The notes: generated by a model not told the origin, from the sequence alone. A DNA stretch of 64,000 bases from an uncultured Bryobacterales bacterium (GCA_937959285.1 CALGAR010000080.1:6478-70477); one strand, 5' to 3'; shown: positions 41,859 through 50,630, numbered from the stretch's first letter. A program made the numbers and translations.

Positions 41859-41904
41859 GAAGACCGCTAGTTTAGCAAAGGCGGGGAAGTACTACCCCGG
41901 ACAC

Positions 41905-41991
41905 AAAAAAAGCCCCGCTCGGGAGCGGGGCTGGGACAGTGTAGTCTGGAGAGGCAACCACACCAAATAACGAAGAGAACCTCTGTGACCC
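41905..41991 (-). ncRNA. Small RNA or attenuated leader candidate
   Basis: A promoter (41998-42026) is followed by about 87 bases ending in a classic terminator: GCCCCGCTC-GG-GAGCGGGGC (41912-41931) then seven T (41911-41905). The 5' part can fold with AGAGG/CCTCT pairing near 41950-41985. No start codon with an SD is evident. It may be an independent sRNA or an attenuating leader of the hydrolase gene 47 bases downstream. Confidence 0.55.
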
Positions 41992-41997
41992 GCTCTT

Positions 41998-42026
41998 CTT
42001 ATAGCAAATGGGGTACCAAACCTTAA
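41998..42026 (-). promoter_or_regulatory. Promoter of the sRNA/leader candidate
   Basis: On the minus strand TTAAGG (42026-42021) and TATAAG (42003-41998) are 17 bases apart. The -10 is 5/6 of consensus and the -35 is weak. Confidence 0.45.
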
Positions 42027-42169
42027 CTCATAGAAAAACTGAAACCTTTCCCTATGAAGATTCTGTTTTCAGGAGTAGTCAGGGGCCTGATCCTACCAGT
42101 TACGGAATCGGCTAGGGTGAATCAGCCCGGTTGGTAATAGGTTGCGAAGAGAGGCTACAATGACCGGGG

Positions 42170-43372
42170 ATGATGAACAGCGGCGGTTTTCTGGAAGCGT
42201 CGATCGCAAGGCAGGGGTTGGCAGGCTTCCTTCTGGCTGGAGTGCTGTTCTCGTTTCTTGGGGCGATTCTGCCGGCCTGGGGACATCATCTCGACTCCAA
42301 CTTCGTCGTAGTCGCCCAGTATTTCCTCAGTATGAATGCGGGGATTCTGCTGGCCCAATGGGTCACGCCTCGCCTGCTGAGAGGGCGGGGAATGCGTTTC
42401 CCCCTCGGGTTGGCATGCGGCCTCGCATGCGGCGGGTTCTTCTGGCTGGCCGCATCTTCACCCCCGGTTGCTCCAATCTGGAGAATCATTGGACTACTGT
42501 GGGTGGGGCTCGGAGCAGGTCTGCTGAACACATTCCTGTTCCGGGTGATTACTCCTGTCTACCGTCACGATTCGGCCGCCACAGTGAATCTGGCAGGCAT
42601 CTTCTTTGGCCTCGGCTGTCTGATGACGGCTCTTCTGGTCGCGGGAACCTTCTACGTCTACACCGTGGGCAGCATCGTCACGTTCCTGGCCGTCATTCCC
42701 GGACTGTTTCTGGGCGTGTATGCGAAGGCCGATTTCTCCCGGCTGGGGCCGCCCGGCGAGATTCCCGCTTCGATGGCCCGCGAAAACTTCCAGAGTTTAC
42801 CGGCCCTGCTGTTCGCGCTGCTGCTCTTTTTCCAGTTCGGAAACGAGTGGGCGATCGCGGGCTGGCTGCCGTTGTTTCTTGTTCAGCGGATTGGCGCCAG
42901 TCCGGAGAGCTCCCTCCTCACCCTGGCGTTCTATTGGGCGTCGCTCATCGTGGGACGTGTCGCAGCCCAGGCTCTCCTTGCCCGCTTCAGCCACCGGCGG
43001 ATTCTTCTTGCAAGCGTGCTAAGCGCATGGTTCGGCTGCACGCTGCTTTGGGTGACGAATAATCTCTTCGGCGCAAGCGTCGGAGTCCTGCTAACCGGCT
43101 GCGGCTTTGCATCAATCTATCCCCTTGTTGTTGAAAAGATTGGGAAGAGATTCGCCGAGTACACCCCTCCGTTCTTCAATGGCATCTTCCTGCTCGCGTC
43201 ATCAGGAGCTCTTCTGGCCCAGGCCGCCTTGGGTTTCCTGGCGGAATACTTCGGAGTTGGCATCGTCATGGGATTGCCGATGCTTGGCACCGCGATGGTC
43301 TTCGTTCTGCTGGTTCTGATAGCGCTCGAGGCAAAGCTTTCCGGTATGGCTGGCGTTCAGGGTCACGAATGA
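42170..43372 (+). CDS. MFS transporter
   Basis: 400 residues with about 12 predicted helices (AGFLLAGVLFSFLGAILPAW, VVAQYFLSMNAGILLAQWV, LALACGLACGGFFWLAASS-type segments and more). The motif between helices 2 and 3 (VTPRLLRGRGM) resembles the MFS GxxxDRxGRR loop in degraded form. A second half repeats the pattern (ALLLFFQFGNEWAIAGWLPLFLVQRIG). It fits the FucP/sugar-like MFS type, but the substrate is not readable. The following DUF1080 gene overlaps by ATGA, and an HDAC-like gene follows, suggesting an operon for sugar or polysaccharide derivatives. Confidence 0.85.
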   Translation: MMNSGGFLEASIARQGLAGFLLAGVLFSFLGAILPAWGHHLDSNFVVVAQYFLSMNAGILLAQWVTPRLLRGRGMRFPLGLACGLACGGFFWLAASSPPVAPIWRIIGLLWVGLGAGLLNTFLFRVITPVYRHDSAATVNLAGIFFGLGCLMTALLVAGTFYVYTVGSIVTFLAVIPGLFLGVYAKADFSRLGPPGEIPASMARENFQSLPALLFALLLFFQFGNEWAIAGWLPLFLVQRIGASPESSLLTLAFYWASLIVGRVAAQALLARFSHRRILLASVLSAWFGCTLLWVTNNLFGASVGVLLTGCGFASIYPLVVEKIGKRFAEYTPPFFNGIFLLASSGALLAQAALGFLAEYFGVGIVMGLPMLGTAMVFVLLVLIALEAKLSGMAGVQGHE

Positions 43373-44034
43373 AGAGTTTCATCCGGCGAGTTATCATCGA
43401 GATCATGCTTCGACACTTTCTCCTACTAATCTGTGGCCTTCCCCTGCTTGCACAGGGTCCGCAGGCGAAACTGCCTGGCGAAGACTGGGTTTCGCTGTTC
43501 AACGGAAAGGATCTCACTGGATGGGTGCGCGTCGGCGAGGAGCGCTGGGAGGTGGAAGATGGCACGATTCACGGCTATGCGATAACAAAGAAATACGGCT
43601 ATCTTCAGACCGAGAAGAGTTATAAGGACTTCGAACTTTTCCTCCGCTTTAAATGCGAGGGCGACGGAAATTCGGGCGTGTTCTTCCATGTCGGCTTCAA
43701 ACCCGGTACTCCGGACGTGACGCAGGGGCTGCAGTTTGAAGTCGACTGCCGGATTGGGGCGCATACAGGCGGTGTCTACGGCGACGGTCGCGGGTGGATC
43801 GTCTGGCCAGCTCCTGAAAATGAGACCGTCGTGCGCCAGAATGATTGGAACGAGTACCTGTTGAAGGTGGTAGGCAATCGCTATATCTCACGCCTGAATG
43901 GAGTCCTGATGGTGGACTTCACCGACCCGAAGCCGAAGTCGTTCGACGGCCCAATCGCCTTGCAGTTGCACTCGGGCGGCGAGGGAAACATGCGGTTTAA
44001 GGATATCTGGATCCGAGACCTTAGCAAGCGCTGA
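43369..44034 (+). CDS. DUF1080 (3-keto-disaccharide hydrolase) family secreted protein
   Basis: 221 residues. The signal peptide (MLRHFLLLICGLPLLAQG) is followed by the lectin/glucanase-like jelly-roll fold of DUF1080: DWVSLFNGKDLTGWVR, ERWEVEDGTIHGYA, FELFLRFKCEGDGNSGVFFHVGF, YISRLNGVLMVDFTD and HSGGEGNMRFKDIWIRDL. Some members hydrolyse 3-keto-glycosides; others are lectins. It overlaps the MFS gene by 4 bases (ATGA) and abuts the HDAC-like gene. Catalytic residues are not certain. Confidence 0.85.
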   Translation: MKSFIRRVIIEIMLRHFLLLICGLPLLAQGPQAKLPGEDWVSLFNGKDLTGWVRVGEERWEVEDGTIHGYAITKKYGYLQTEKSYKDFELFLRFKCEGDGNSGVFFHVGFKPGTPDVTQGLQFEVDCRIGAHTGGVYGDGRGWIVWPAPENETVVRQNDWNEYLLKVVGNRYISRLNGVLMVDFTDPKPKSFDGPIALQLHSGGEGNMRFKDIWIRDLSKR

Positions 44035-44937
44035 ATGCCGCTTCGGTTGTACTATTGCGATCATTACCCAATCCCTCTGCCGTCGGGTCACAAGTTCCCG
44101 ATGCGCAAATATGCGATGGTCCGGGAGGTGCTGCGCGCCGAGGGAATGTTTGAGTTTGAATGCGCGCCGCTGGCGGATGCGGAAAGCATCATGCTGGCGC
44201 ATGATCCCGAGTACGTTCGCAGCTTTCTTAGCGGAACCATCGCACCTTCCGTTATCCGTCGAATCGGCTTCCCGTGGTCTCCAGAACTTGTAAAGAGAAC
44301 GCTGGCGTCCGTTGGCGGCACCCTTAAGGCCGCCAGCGATGCCATCTCGACGGGATTTGGAGGAAATCTGGCCGGAGGTACCCATCACGCATTCCGGGCT
44401 GAAGGTTCGGGTTTTTGCGTTTTTAACGACCTGGCAGTCGCGATCTTATGGCTCCGCGATTGCGGAATGGCTAAGCGGGCCGCAGTCGTGGACCTCGACG
44501 TCCATCAGGGAGATGGAACTGCGGAGATCTTCGAGAACGACGACGATGTTCTCACGCTCTCCATTCATGGCCGCTCCAACTTCCCTTTTCGAAAGCGGAA
44601 AAGCCGAATCGACGTGCATCTGGAAGATGGCACCGGGGATGACGACTATCTGGACGCGCTGGCCAGCGTTCTTCCATCGGTGGAAGCGTTTAAGCCGGAT
44701 ATTGTTTTTTATCAGTCCGGAGTCGACGCACTTGCAACGGACAAGCTCGGCCGTTTGTCCCTTACGCACACCGGCTTGCTGCGTCGCGATGAGACTGTCC
44801 TGACGCTCTGCCGTAGATTGGGGGTGCCTATCGTGATCACACTCGGTGGAGGCTATTCTCAGCCGATCGAAGCCACTGTCGATGCCCACGCAAACACATT
44901 CAAAACGGCCGCCCGTCTCTTGGCTTATCGAAATTAA
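44035..44937 (+). CDS. Histone deacetylase-like amidohydrolase
   Basis: 300 residues of the arginase/deacetylase fold. The hallmarks are GGTHHAFRAEGSGFCVFNDLAVA near residue 115 (two catalytic His), DLDVHQGDGTAEIF near 155 (zinc ligands Asp and His), YQSGVDALATDKLGRLSL near 225 (zinc Asp), and TLGGGYSQP near 265. It should deacetylate amides such as acetylated polyamines, amino sugars or proteins; no N-terminal signal, so cytoplasmic. It directly follows DUF1080 (start codon right after the stop) and forms an operon with MFS and DUF1080. Confidence 0.9.
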   Translation: MPLRLYYCDHYPIPLPSGHKFPMRKYAMVREVLRAEGMFEFECAPLADAESIMLAHDPEYVRSFLSGTIAPSVIRRIGFPWSPELVKRTLASVGGTLKAASDAISTGFGGNLAGGTHHAFRAEGSGFCVFNDLAVAILWLRDCGMAKRAAVVDLDVHQGDGTAEIFENDDDVLTLSIHGRSNFPFRKRKSRIDVHLEDGTGDDDYLDALASVLPSVEAFKPDIVFYQSGVDALATDKLGRLSLTHTGLLRRDETVLTLCRRLGVPIVITLGGGYSQPIEATVDAHANTFKTAARLLAYRN

Positions 44938-44984
44938 CAGCTACAATGGGAGGCGAGGATTTTGTGCCTTTGAAAGGAAAACCT

Positions 44985-45299
44985 ATGCGGATAGCGGCTC
45001 ACGTCCTGGCAGGACTTTCCCTTTTGGCGATGTCTGCTGCTGCCACCGAACTGACGGGATGGATTAGCGATGCTGCCTGCGGCAAGGCAAACGCGAAGGC
45101 GGATGCATCCGCGCGAGAATGCGCTGAGGCCTGCATTAAAGCAGGCGCGCCCCCCGTGCTCGTGACCGATAACGAGCAGAAGGTCTATAAACTCGTTGGC
45201 AAATTTGACGCCAAGGCTCACCTAAAGCACAAAGTCAAGGTCTCCGGAAAGGTGAACGGAGATACCATCACCGTAGAGTCTATGACGAAGGCTGAGTAA
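44985..45299 (+). CDS. Small secreted protein, function unknown
   Basis: About 104 residues. A signal peptide (MRIAAHVLAGLSLLAMSAAA) is followed by TELTGWISDAACGKANAKADASARECAEACIKAGA and a beta-rich C-terminus (KVYKLVGKFDAKAHLKHKVKVSGKVNGDTITVESMT). The GWISDAACG start and paired cysteines are seen in many acidobacterial exported proteins; no function is known. AAAGGAAA precedes the ATG at 44985; an earlier in-frame start at 44946 lacks a signal-type N-terminus. It follows the HDAC-like gene by 47 bases and may share its transcript. Confidence 0.75.
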   Translation: MRIAAHVLAGLSLLAMSAAATELTGWISDAACGKANAKADASARECAEACIKAGAPPVLVTDNEQKVYKLVGKFDAKAHLKHKVKVSGKVNGDTITVESMTKAE

Positions 45300-45514
45300 T
45301 CTACGCCACAATATTTATCCGCCAAACGCTTCTTCGGAAGTGTGTCTATTTTTCGAGAATTCGTTTGCGTTCGGATTCCATCGTAGTGGGCGCAACCACT
45401 ACAGCTTCCTCGCCTTTCAAAAACGCTTACATCCGGAAGCAAAAATCTATTGCTCAATATCCTCGCTTCTGCGACAATAGTCCAGCACTTTGCAAGACGT
45501 TATCTGTCGTCCGT

Positions 45515-45542
45515 TTGGCAGCTGACGGTCCTGTAGTACGCT
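45515..45542 (+). promoter_or_regulatory. Promoter candidate of the cold-shock gene
   Basis: TTGGCA (45515-45520) and TACGCT (45537-45542) are 16 bases apart. Transcription would begin near 45549, giving a 54-base leader. Confidence 0.4.
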
Positions 45543-45572
45543 ACCGGCGTGTTGTCGCCAATTTCGGCAGCG

Positions 45573-45589
45573 GATGCGGGTAACGCATC
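45573..45589 (+). promoter_or_regulatory. Hairpin abutting the ribosome site of the cold-shock gene
   Basis: GATGCG (45573-45578) and CGCATC (45584-45589) form a perfect 6-bp stem with a GGTAA loop. The stem ends one base before AGGAGA (45590-45595), the ribosome site for GTG 45603. It could affect initiation with temperature. Confidence 0.45.
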
Positions 45590-45602
45590 AGGAGAATTAG
45601 TA

Positions 45603-45806
45603 GTGAGAGAAAAAGGTCTTGTGAAATGGTTCAACGCCGCGAAAGGCTATGGATTTATCCAGCGTAGCAGCGGCGAGGATGTGTTCGTCCACTTTTCGGC
45701 CATCCAGATGCCCGGTTATCGCACCTTGGAAGAAGGCGCCGAAGTGGAGTTCGAGGTAAAGCGGGGTCCCAAGGGCCTCCAGGCCGAGAACGTGAATCGT
45801 CCGTAG
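45603..45806 (+). CDS. Cold-shock domain protein (CspA family)
   Basis: 67 residues. The RNP-1 motif KGYGFIQRSSGEDVFVHFSAI covers RNP1 (KGYGFI) and RNP2 (VFVHF). GLVKWFNAAKG is the usual start of the fold, and the end is KRGPKGLQAENVNRP. It binds single-stranded RNA and DNA and melts secondary structure. GTG 45603 is chosen because AGGAGA lies 7 bases upstream. A hairpin (45573-45589) abuts that site, and a terminator follows at 45833-45863. Confidence 0.95.
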   Translation: MREKGLVKWFNAAKGYGFIQRSSGEDVFVHFSAIQMPGYRTLEEGAEVEFEVKRGPKGLQAENVNRP

Positions 45807-45832
45807 TCGGCACACCACGCTATCAAGATTTC

Positions 45833-45863
45833 AAAGGGCCATCCAGGTGTGACGGCCCTTTTT
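45833..45863 (+). terminator. Terminator of the cold-shock gene
   Basis: AAAGGGCC (45833-45840) pairs with GGCCCTTT (45854-45861), then TTT at 45861-45863. A typical rho-independent terminator. Confidence 0.8.
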
Positions 45864-45996
45864 CATTTCCCTCTCTGGATTCGTAATCCCTCCGAGCCGT
45901 TCAAGAACACGTGTTTCACAAATTGGCGAAATCATCTGTTTCCGCCCTCCGGGTTTCACCGGCGGCTGCTTCTGCTATGGTGGTTTCTGGGTAGCG

Positions 45997-47142
45997 ATGG
46001 CGAAGAGCGACCATGAGCAGCCTCGGCAAAGCTATGTAGCTGGCTCTGTCAGCGTCTTCCGCGTCTTCGGAGTGCCGGTGCGCCTGCACTTCACCTTTGT
46101 TCTCCTCTTTGTTTTTCTCATTTTCCTTGGCTTCGAAAGCGGCCAGTCGCACTGGAGCAGCGTGGCCTATATCGCGGCGCTGTTCGGTTCTGTGCTGTTG
46201 CACGAGCTGGGACATGCGCTGGTGGCAAGACGCTACGGGATTCGGACGATCGAAGTTGTGATGTTTCCGATCGGCGGCGTGGCGCGGCTTGAGCGGTCTC
46301 CTCGCCCCCGCCAGGAGTTTTGGGTCGCGATTGCGGGACCCGCGGTGAATTTAGTCATCGCCGGTTTGTTATTCGGCGTGCTCCTCTTCCGGGGAACGCT
46401 GCTCTCGGCCGAGGATCTGGTTCGTGCGACAAACGCGAACCTCACACAGCGCGTTGCGTTAGGCAATCTGATCCTCGCCGTTTTTAACCTGCTGCCGGCA
46501 TTCCCCATGGACGGTGGACGGATTCTGAGATCTCTTCTTTCGATTCACCGGACGGAGGATGAAGCAACGCGCATCGCCGCGCGCGCGGGGCGGTGGCTCG
46601 CTGTGATGATGGGACTCTATGGATTGCTGTCCATGCAGTTCATGCTCGTCTTCATTGCCTTCTTCGTGTATCTGGGAGCGGCGCAGGAAAGCATGGCTGC
46701 TGTGGGACGGTCCCTGATTCACGGGCTTACAGTTGGAGAGGCGATGGTCACGGACTTTCGGACGCTGACCCACGCCAACACGATCAGAGAAGCGGCCCAG
46801 TTGCTCCTGTCGACGTCCCAACAGGATTTCCCTGTCATGCACGGCGACACGGTGGTAGGTCTTCTCGGACGGAACGCATTGATCCGGGCCATGGCAACGG
46901 ACGGCCCGGATTCCTATGTTGCGGCGGCAATGGATCGCGAACCGCTCAGGCTGCTTCCGGACATGGACCTCTCCGAAGCTCTGCCGCAAATGGCGAAAAG
47001 CTCGTGTGCGCTCGTCATGGACGGCGAACGGCTTCTCGGACTTCTCACTACAGAAAACCTGTCTGAATTGCTTGTGCTCCGCCGGCTTGGAATGGACCGG
47101 ATGCCGGTTACCCGTCCAACCGGAAACGCGGTGGAAGGCTAA
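45997..47142 (+). CDS. M50 (site-2) protease with CBS domains
   Basis: 381 residues. The zinc motif HELGHALVARRYG (HExxH) is in a membrane helix near residue 70, with the third ligand in NLLPAFPMDGGRILR near 168. About six membrane helices make the protease core, and the C-terminal 140 residues hold two CBS domains (LIHGLTVGEAMVTDFRTLTH, DFPVMHGDTVVGLLGRNALI, LRLLPDMDLSEALPQM). Intramembrane cleavage of an anti-sigma or membrane protein, controlled by an adenosyl ligand at the CBS pair, is typical. No obvious substrate gene is next to it. Confidence 0.9.
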   Translation: MAKSDHEQPRQSYVAGSVSVFRVFGVPVRLHFTFVLLFVFLIFLGFESGQSHWSSVAYIAALFGSVLLHELGHALVARRYGIRTIEVVMFPIGGVARLERSPRPRQEFWVAIAGPAVNLVIAGLLFGVLLFRGTLLSAEDLVRATNANLTQRVALGNLILAVFNLLPAFPMDGGRILRSLLSIHRTEDEATRIAARAGRWLAVMMGLYGLLSMQFMLVFIAFFVYLGAAQESMAAVGRSLIHGLTVGEAMVTDFRTLTHANTIREAAQLLLSTSQQDFPVMHGDTVVGLLGRNALIRAMATDGPDSYVAAAMDREPLRLLPDMDLSEALPQMAKSSCALVMDGERLLGLLTTENLSELLVLRRLGMDRMPVTRPTGNAVEG

Positions 47143-47277
47143 GGCCTAATCCTTAGTCGCGGTTCTTCTTCCCGGCCGGCCCGAACAATCGCGCTATGCT
47201 GGTAGTGTGGGCTGGTGTCTCGGGTAATCCAGCCGTAGAGGAGGGAAACCCGTTAACGTAGGGGGCTGCAAAGACTT

Positions 47278-48633
47278 ATGCATCACGTCGTAATTGTTGG
47301 AGGAGGATTCGGCGGGTTGTATGCGGCAAAGGCTCTTGCGAGATCTCCCGTCAGGATCACGCTTGTAGATCGGCGTAATTTCCACCTTTTCCAACCGTTG
47401 CTTTATCAGGTAGCCACAGGCGGACTGTCCCCAAGCGATATCGCGTCTCCCCTCCGGTGGATTTTGCGGAAACAGCGGAACGTAAGAGTGCTGTTAGGCG
47501 AGGTCCACGACGTGGACGTAGTGAACCGTAGAGTGTTTCTCGAAGAGAACAAGGGACGAATTCTCTACGATTCGCTCATCATCGCTACCGGCTCCACTCA
47601 CGACTACTTCGGTCATCCAGAATGGGCGAAATTTGCTCCAGGGTTGAAAACGATCGAGGATGCGACGGAGATCCGGCGGCGCGTCCTGCTGGCTTTCGAA
47701 GCCGCTGAACGCGAGCAGGATCCTGTTGAGCGCCAGGCTTGGCTGACGTTTATCGTTGTCGGCGCTGGCCCGACTGGTGTCGAACTTGCCGGGGCACTGG
47801 GAGAGATTGCTCACGACACCCTACGCAAGGATTTCCGGTCCATACGCCCGCAGGAATCGCGGATTCTGCTGCTTGATGCCGCTCCGCGTGTTCTGCCTCC
47901 TTACCCTCCCGACCTTTCAGAGAAGGCGGAGCGCCAGTTAATCAATCTCGGCGTTCGTACGCGCGTGAATCTCATGGTGACGAATGTGGACCGTGAGGGC
48001 GTTACGGTAAGGCCAATGGGCAATGGCCACGAGGAGCATATTCGGGCCAAAACCGTGCTGTGGGCCGCAGGCGTAGCGGCGTCGAGTCTGGGTAAGAAAC
48101 TCGCCGAGGCGACTGGAGCCCAGACAGACCGGGCAGGCCGAATCTTTGTATCAAGCGATTTGACGATTCCAAACCATCCCGAAATCTTCGTGGTCGGCGA
48201 CCTCGCACACGTCGAAGAGGACGGCAAGATGGTGCCGGGCGTCGCACCCGCCGCCATGCAGATGGGGCGGTACGCTGCGAAGGTCATTACAGCACGAGTC
48301 AAGAACGAGCCCCCGCCTGGACCCTTCCACTACCACGACAAAGGAAGTTTGTCGACCGTCGGACGATCTGCTGCGGTCGCCTACTTCTCCGATCGCGTGA
48401 AATTTTCCGGATGGCTTGCCTGGGTGATCTGGCTGTTCGTGCACCTGATGTATCTTGTCGGGTTCGAGAACAGGCTGGTTGTGCTCATTCAATGGGCTTT
48501 CAATTATTTCACCTACAATCGCCGCGCACGTTTGATTACCGGGGGACCTCCTGAGCTGCCGCCGATCGCAAGGCCGGGGGCGAGGGAACCAGGGGCGGCG
48601 CAGCCGGAGCCTGAGCCTGTGGCCTCGCGCTAA
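47278..48633 (+). CDS. ndh: Type II NADH dehydrogenase (NDH-2)
   Basis: 451 residues. Two Rossmann motifs: HHVVIVGGGFGGLYAAKALA for FAD at residues 2-21 and FIVVGAGPTGVELAGALGE for NADH near 158-176. HPEIFVVGDLAHVEEDGKMVPGVAPAAMQMGRYAA near 300 closes the FAD site. The C-terminus is amphipathic or membrane-bound (FSGWLAWVIWLFVHLMYLVGFENRLVVLIQWAFNYF). It moves electrons from NADH to quinone without pumping protons. Its 3' end overlaps the convergent fliM gene by 4 bases. Confidence 0.92.
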   Translation: MHHVVIVGGGFGGLYAAKALARSPVRITLVDRRNFHLFQPLLYQVATGGLSPSDIASPLRWILRKQRNVRVLLGEVHDVDVVNRRVFLEENKGRILYDSLIIATGSTHDYFGHPEWAKFAPGLKTIEDATEIRRRVLLAFEAAEREQDPVERQAWLTFIVVGAGPTGVELAGALGEIAHDTLRKDFRSIRPQESRILLLDAAPRVLPPYPPDLSEKAERQLINLGVRTRVNLMVTNVDREGVTVRPMGNGHEEHIRAKTVLWAAGVAASSLGKKLAEATGAQTDRAGRIFVSSDLTIPNHPEIFVVGDLAHVEEDGKMVPGVAPAAMQMGRYAAKVITARVKNEPPPGPFHYHDKGSLSTVGRSAAVAYFSDRVKFSGWLAWVIWLFVHLMYLVGFENRLVVLIQWAFNYFTYNRRARLITGGPPELPPIARPGAREPGAAQPEPEPVASR

Positions 48634-49595
48634 GCGCTTGACAGCTTCGGCTCGGAAATTCGGAACGCTTTTTTGCGCCCCGTGTTGACAATATAACCGC
48701 GGAATTTGATGGTCCCGTTGATCATCAGATCCACAGGGCGGTCGACGGGAAAATCGAATTGCAGGATGTCGCCTTCCGACAGATTTAACAGATCTTCCAC
48801 GGTCATTTTGGGACCAAGCAATCTTGCATCCAGATGCAGGGAGGCCGGTTCAATGAGCCGCAGCATGCGGGCGCGCTCCGCCGCACTCGATTCTGTCTTG
48901 CGCAGCGACCACTGCTGATCGAATTTCTGCCGCAGCATCTTGATGATGATCGAGGGAATGCCCAGGTTCATCATCCCCGATGTTTCGCCAATGCGGATTT
49001 CTATGCCGATGGCTACGACCGCTTCGTTCGGCGAAAGGATCTGCAACAACTGCGGCTCGATTTCGTGCGCTTCCACGCGAAATTCAATGTTGGTTACCGT
49101 TCGCCATGCTTCCTCGAGATCGTGAAGAATAATCCGGAATAGGCCGTCGAGGATGCTCCATTCGATCTCCGTAATTTCCCGCGTAATCGTGCCGATCGGC
49201 TTGCCGCTTCCGCCGAGCACCGTTTCGAGGATCGGGAAAACAAGCTGCGGGTTGAGCTCCAGCACGGCGTTGCCGTCGTACGGCCGCATGCCTACGGAAA
49301 CCAGACAGGTCGGCGAGGGTAACCCTTGAGAGAACTCCATGAAGGAGAGTTGCTCCACCGAGACCAGGTTCACCATTACGTAAGCGCGAAGGTAGGCCGA
49401 CAGGCTCGATGCCAGGCTTCGCGAAAAGCTGTCGTGCAGCAGGTGGATCGCGCGCAGCTGGTCCTTCGCAATCCGGTCAGGTCGGCGGAAATCGTAGGGA
49501 AGCGCTTTCTTACTCGGGTCGTCTTCCGACGGGTCCCTGGCGTTCCGGAAAACGCTATCTATCTCCTCTTGAGTAAGAAGTCGGTCTGCGGCCAT
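48630..49595 (-). CDS. fliM: Flagellar motor switch protein FliM
   Basis: 321 residues. An N-terminal CheY-binding peptide (LTQEEIDSVFRNA) is followed by the FliM middle domain (MVNLVSVEQLSFMEFSQGLPSPTCLVSVGM) and a C-terminal SpoA/FliN-like domain (LDARLLGPKMTVEDLLNLSEGDILQFDFPVDRPVDLMINGTIKFRGYIV). FliM is part of the C-ring that sets rotation direction. No other flagellar genes are in the window, so this is either a dispersed chemotaxis locus or a stray member. Convergent with ndh and divergent from the next gene by 84 bases. Confidence 0.93.
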   Translation of the reverse strand: MAADRLLTQEEIDSVFRNARDPSEDDPSKKALPYDFRRPDRIAKDQLRAIHLLHDSFSRSLASSLSAYLRAYVMVNLVSVEQLSFMEFSQGLPSPTCLVSVGMRPYDGNAVLELNPQLVFPILETVLGGSGKPIGTITREITEIEWSILDGLFRIILHDLEEAWRTVTNIEFRVEAHEIEPQLLQILSPNEAVVAIGIEIRIGETSGMMNLGIPSIIIKMLRQKFDQQWSLRKTESSAAERARMLRLIEPASLHLDARLLGPKMTVEDLLNLSEGDILQFDFPVDRPVDLMINGTIKFRGYIVNTGRKKAFRISEPKLSSA

Positions 49596-49679
49596 TCACC
49601 TCAGCTCCAAATGCTAAATCGGCGGGAGGGCTTCCAAACTTCAGGTTCAACGCCTCTGCAGGCTACCATTGGGATAGCT

Positions 49680-50246
49680 ATGGCCGATCAGCTCTACCTG
49701 TCGTACTGGCTCAGGGGATTCACCGAAGCCAACATGCTCCGTCACCTGGAAAAGGCGGTCCGCTTGTTCCCGTTCTCCCGTCTCGCTCCTGGAATTGCCC
49801 TTCGGGTATACGCGGTTTCACTGACCGAGCCCATCCAGTTCGAGCAAAGCTGGAGCGATCCGGTCGACTGGGACAGTGTGATGGCTGCGGCCCGGGAGTT
49901 CCGCGCTCCGGATGTCGGATTTCAAATCGAGGGCAGATGGGACATCTGGCAGTTTGACCAGGACTGGTCGCTGAAGCCACAGCGGATCTCGCTCTATTGC
50001 TTCGCTCCCCAATTTGAGCGGGATCAAGGCGAGCACCTGACGTTCGACCTCGGTCTGGATGTCCACTTTCTGCCGCAGCCGGAAATTCCAGGCAGTGCGC
50101 GGATCGTTCAGTCGAACGTCCGCAGCCTGCTTCATCTTGTGCACGAGCTGGATCGCGAGCTTGCGGTGGAACGCCGCCAGCTATGGGCGGAATCCGGGGA
50201 GAATTTCGCGGAGAAGCTCGAAAGAACTCTCCAGCAGATGGAGTAA
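49680..50246 (+). CDS. Conserved hypothetical protein (188 aa)
   Basis: 188 residues starting MADQLYLSYWLRGFTEANMLRHLEKAVRLFPFSRLAPG. It is soluble, with mixed alpha/beta segments (GIALRVYAVSLTEPIQFEQSW, RISLYCFAPQFERDQGEHLTFDLG) and a C-terminal coiled helix (LHLVHELDRELAVERRQLWAESGENFAEKLERTLQ). No catalytic motif is seen. The same frame is open upstream to 49326, but that part is antisense to fliM; ATG 49680 sits just after a small gap. It is conserved-looking but I do not recognise the family. Confidence 0.7.
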   Translation: MADQLYLSYWLRGFTEANMLRHLEKAVRLFPFSRLAPGIALRVYAVSLTEPIQFEQSWSDPVDWDSVMAAAREFRAPDVGFQIEGRWDIWQFDQDWSLKPQRISLYCFAPQFERDQGEHLTFDLGLDVHFLPQPEIPGSARIVQSNVRSLLHLVHELDRELAVERRQLWAESGENFAEKLERTLQQME

Positions 50247-50261
50247 AGCCTAAGCGTCCGG

Positions 50262-50630
50262 TTACAACTGCTCAAACAGGGACTTGATCGCCTTTGTCAG
50301 TTGAGCTGGCGTGAAAGGCTTCAGGAGGCTCGCGAGACGGTCAGGCATGCCATTCAGTTGAGAGACATCGTACGGGAATCCGCTACAGATCAGAACGGCG
50401 AGCGACGGTGATAATTGCAGCATGGCGCGCGCAAGGTCATCGCCGGGCCTGTCCGAAAGCTTCAGATCCACGACCAGAAGCCTGAAGCGGCCCGGATTCT
50501 GGCTGAAGGTTTCCCATGCGGTTCCGCCGCTCGAACAGGCCGTCACGCTGTAGCCGGATCGAGTCAGATAGAGCTCCACCAGCTTGAGCAACGAGGGTTC
50601 GTCGTCAACGACGAGGATGGAACGCTGCAT
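50262..50630 (-). CDS. Stand-alone receiver domain protein
   Basis: 122 residues. ILVVDDEPSLLKLVELYLTRSG is the receiver start with the acidic DDE, LVVDLKLSDRPGDDLA carries the phospho-Asp (LVVDLKL), AVLICSGFP the Ser, and SLLKPFTPAQLTKAI the Lys-Pro. No output domain. It starts ATG at 50630, overlapping the upstream barrel gene stop by one base (TGATG), so it is translated with it. Its kinase is not in this window. Confidence 0.88.
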   Translation of the reverse strand: MQRSILVVDDEPSLLKLVELYLTRSGYSVTACSSGGTAWETFSQNPGRFRLLVVDLKLSDRPGDDLARAMLQLSPSLAVLICSGFPYDVSQLNGMPDRLASLLKPFTPAQLTKAIKSLFEQL

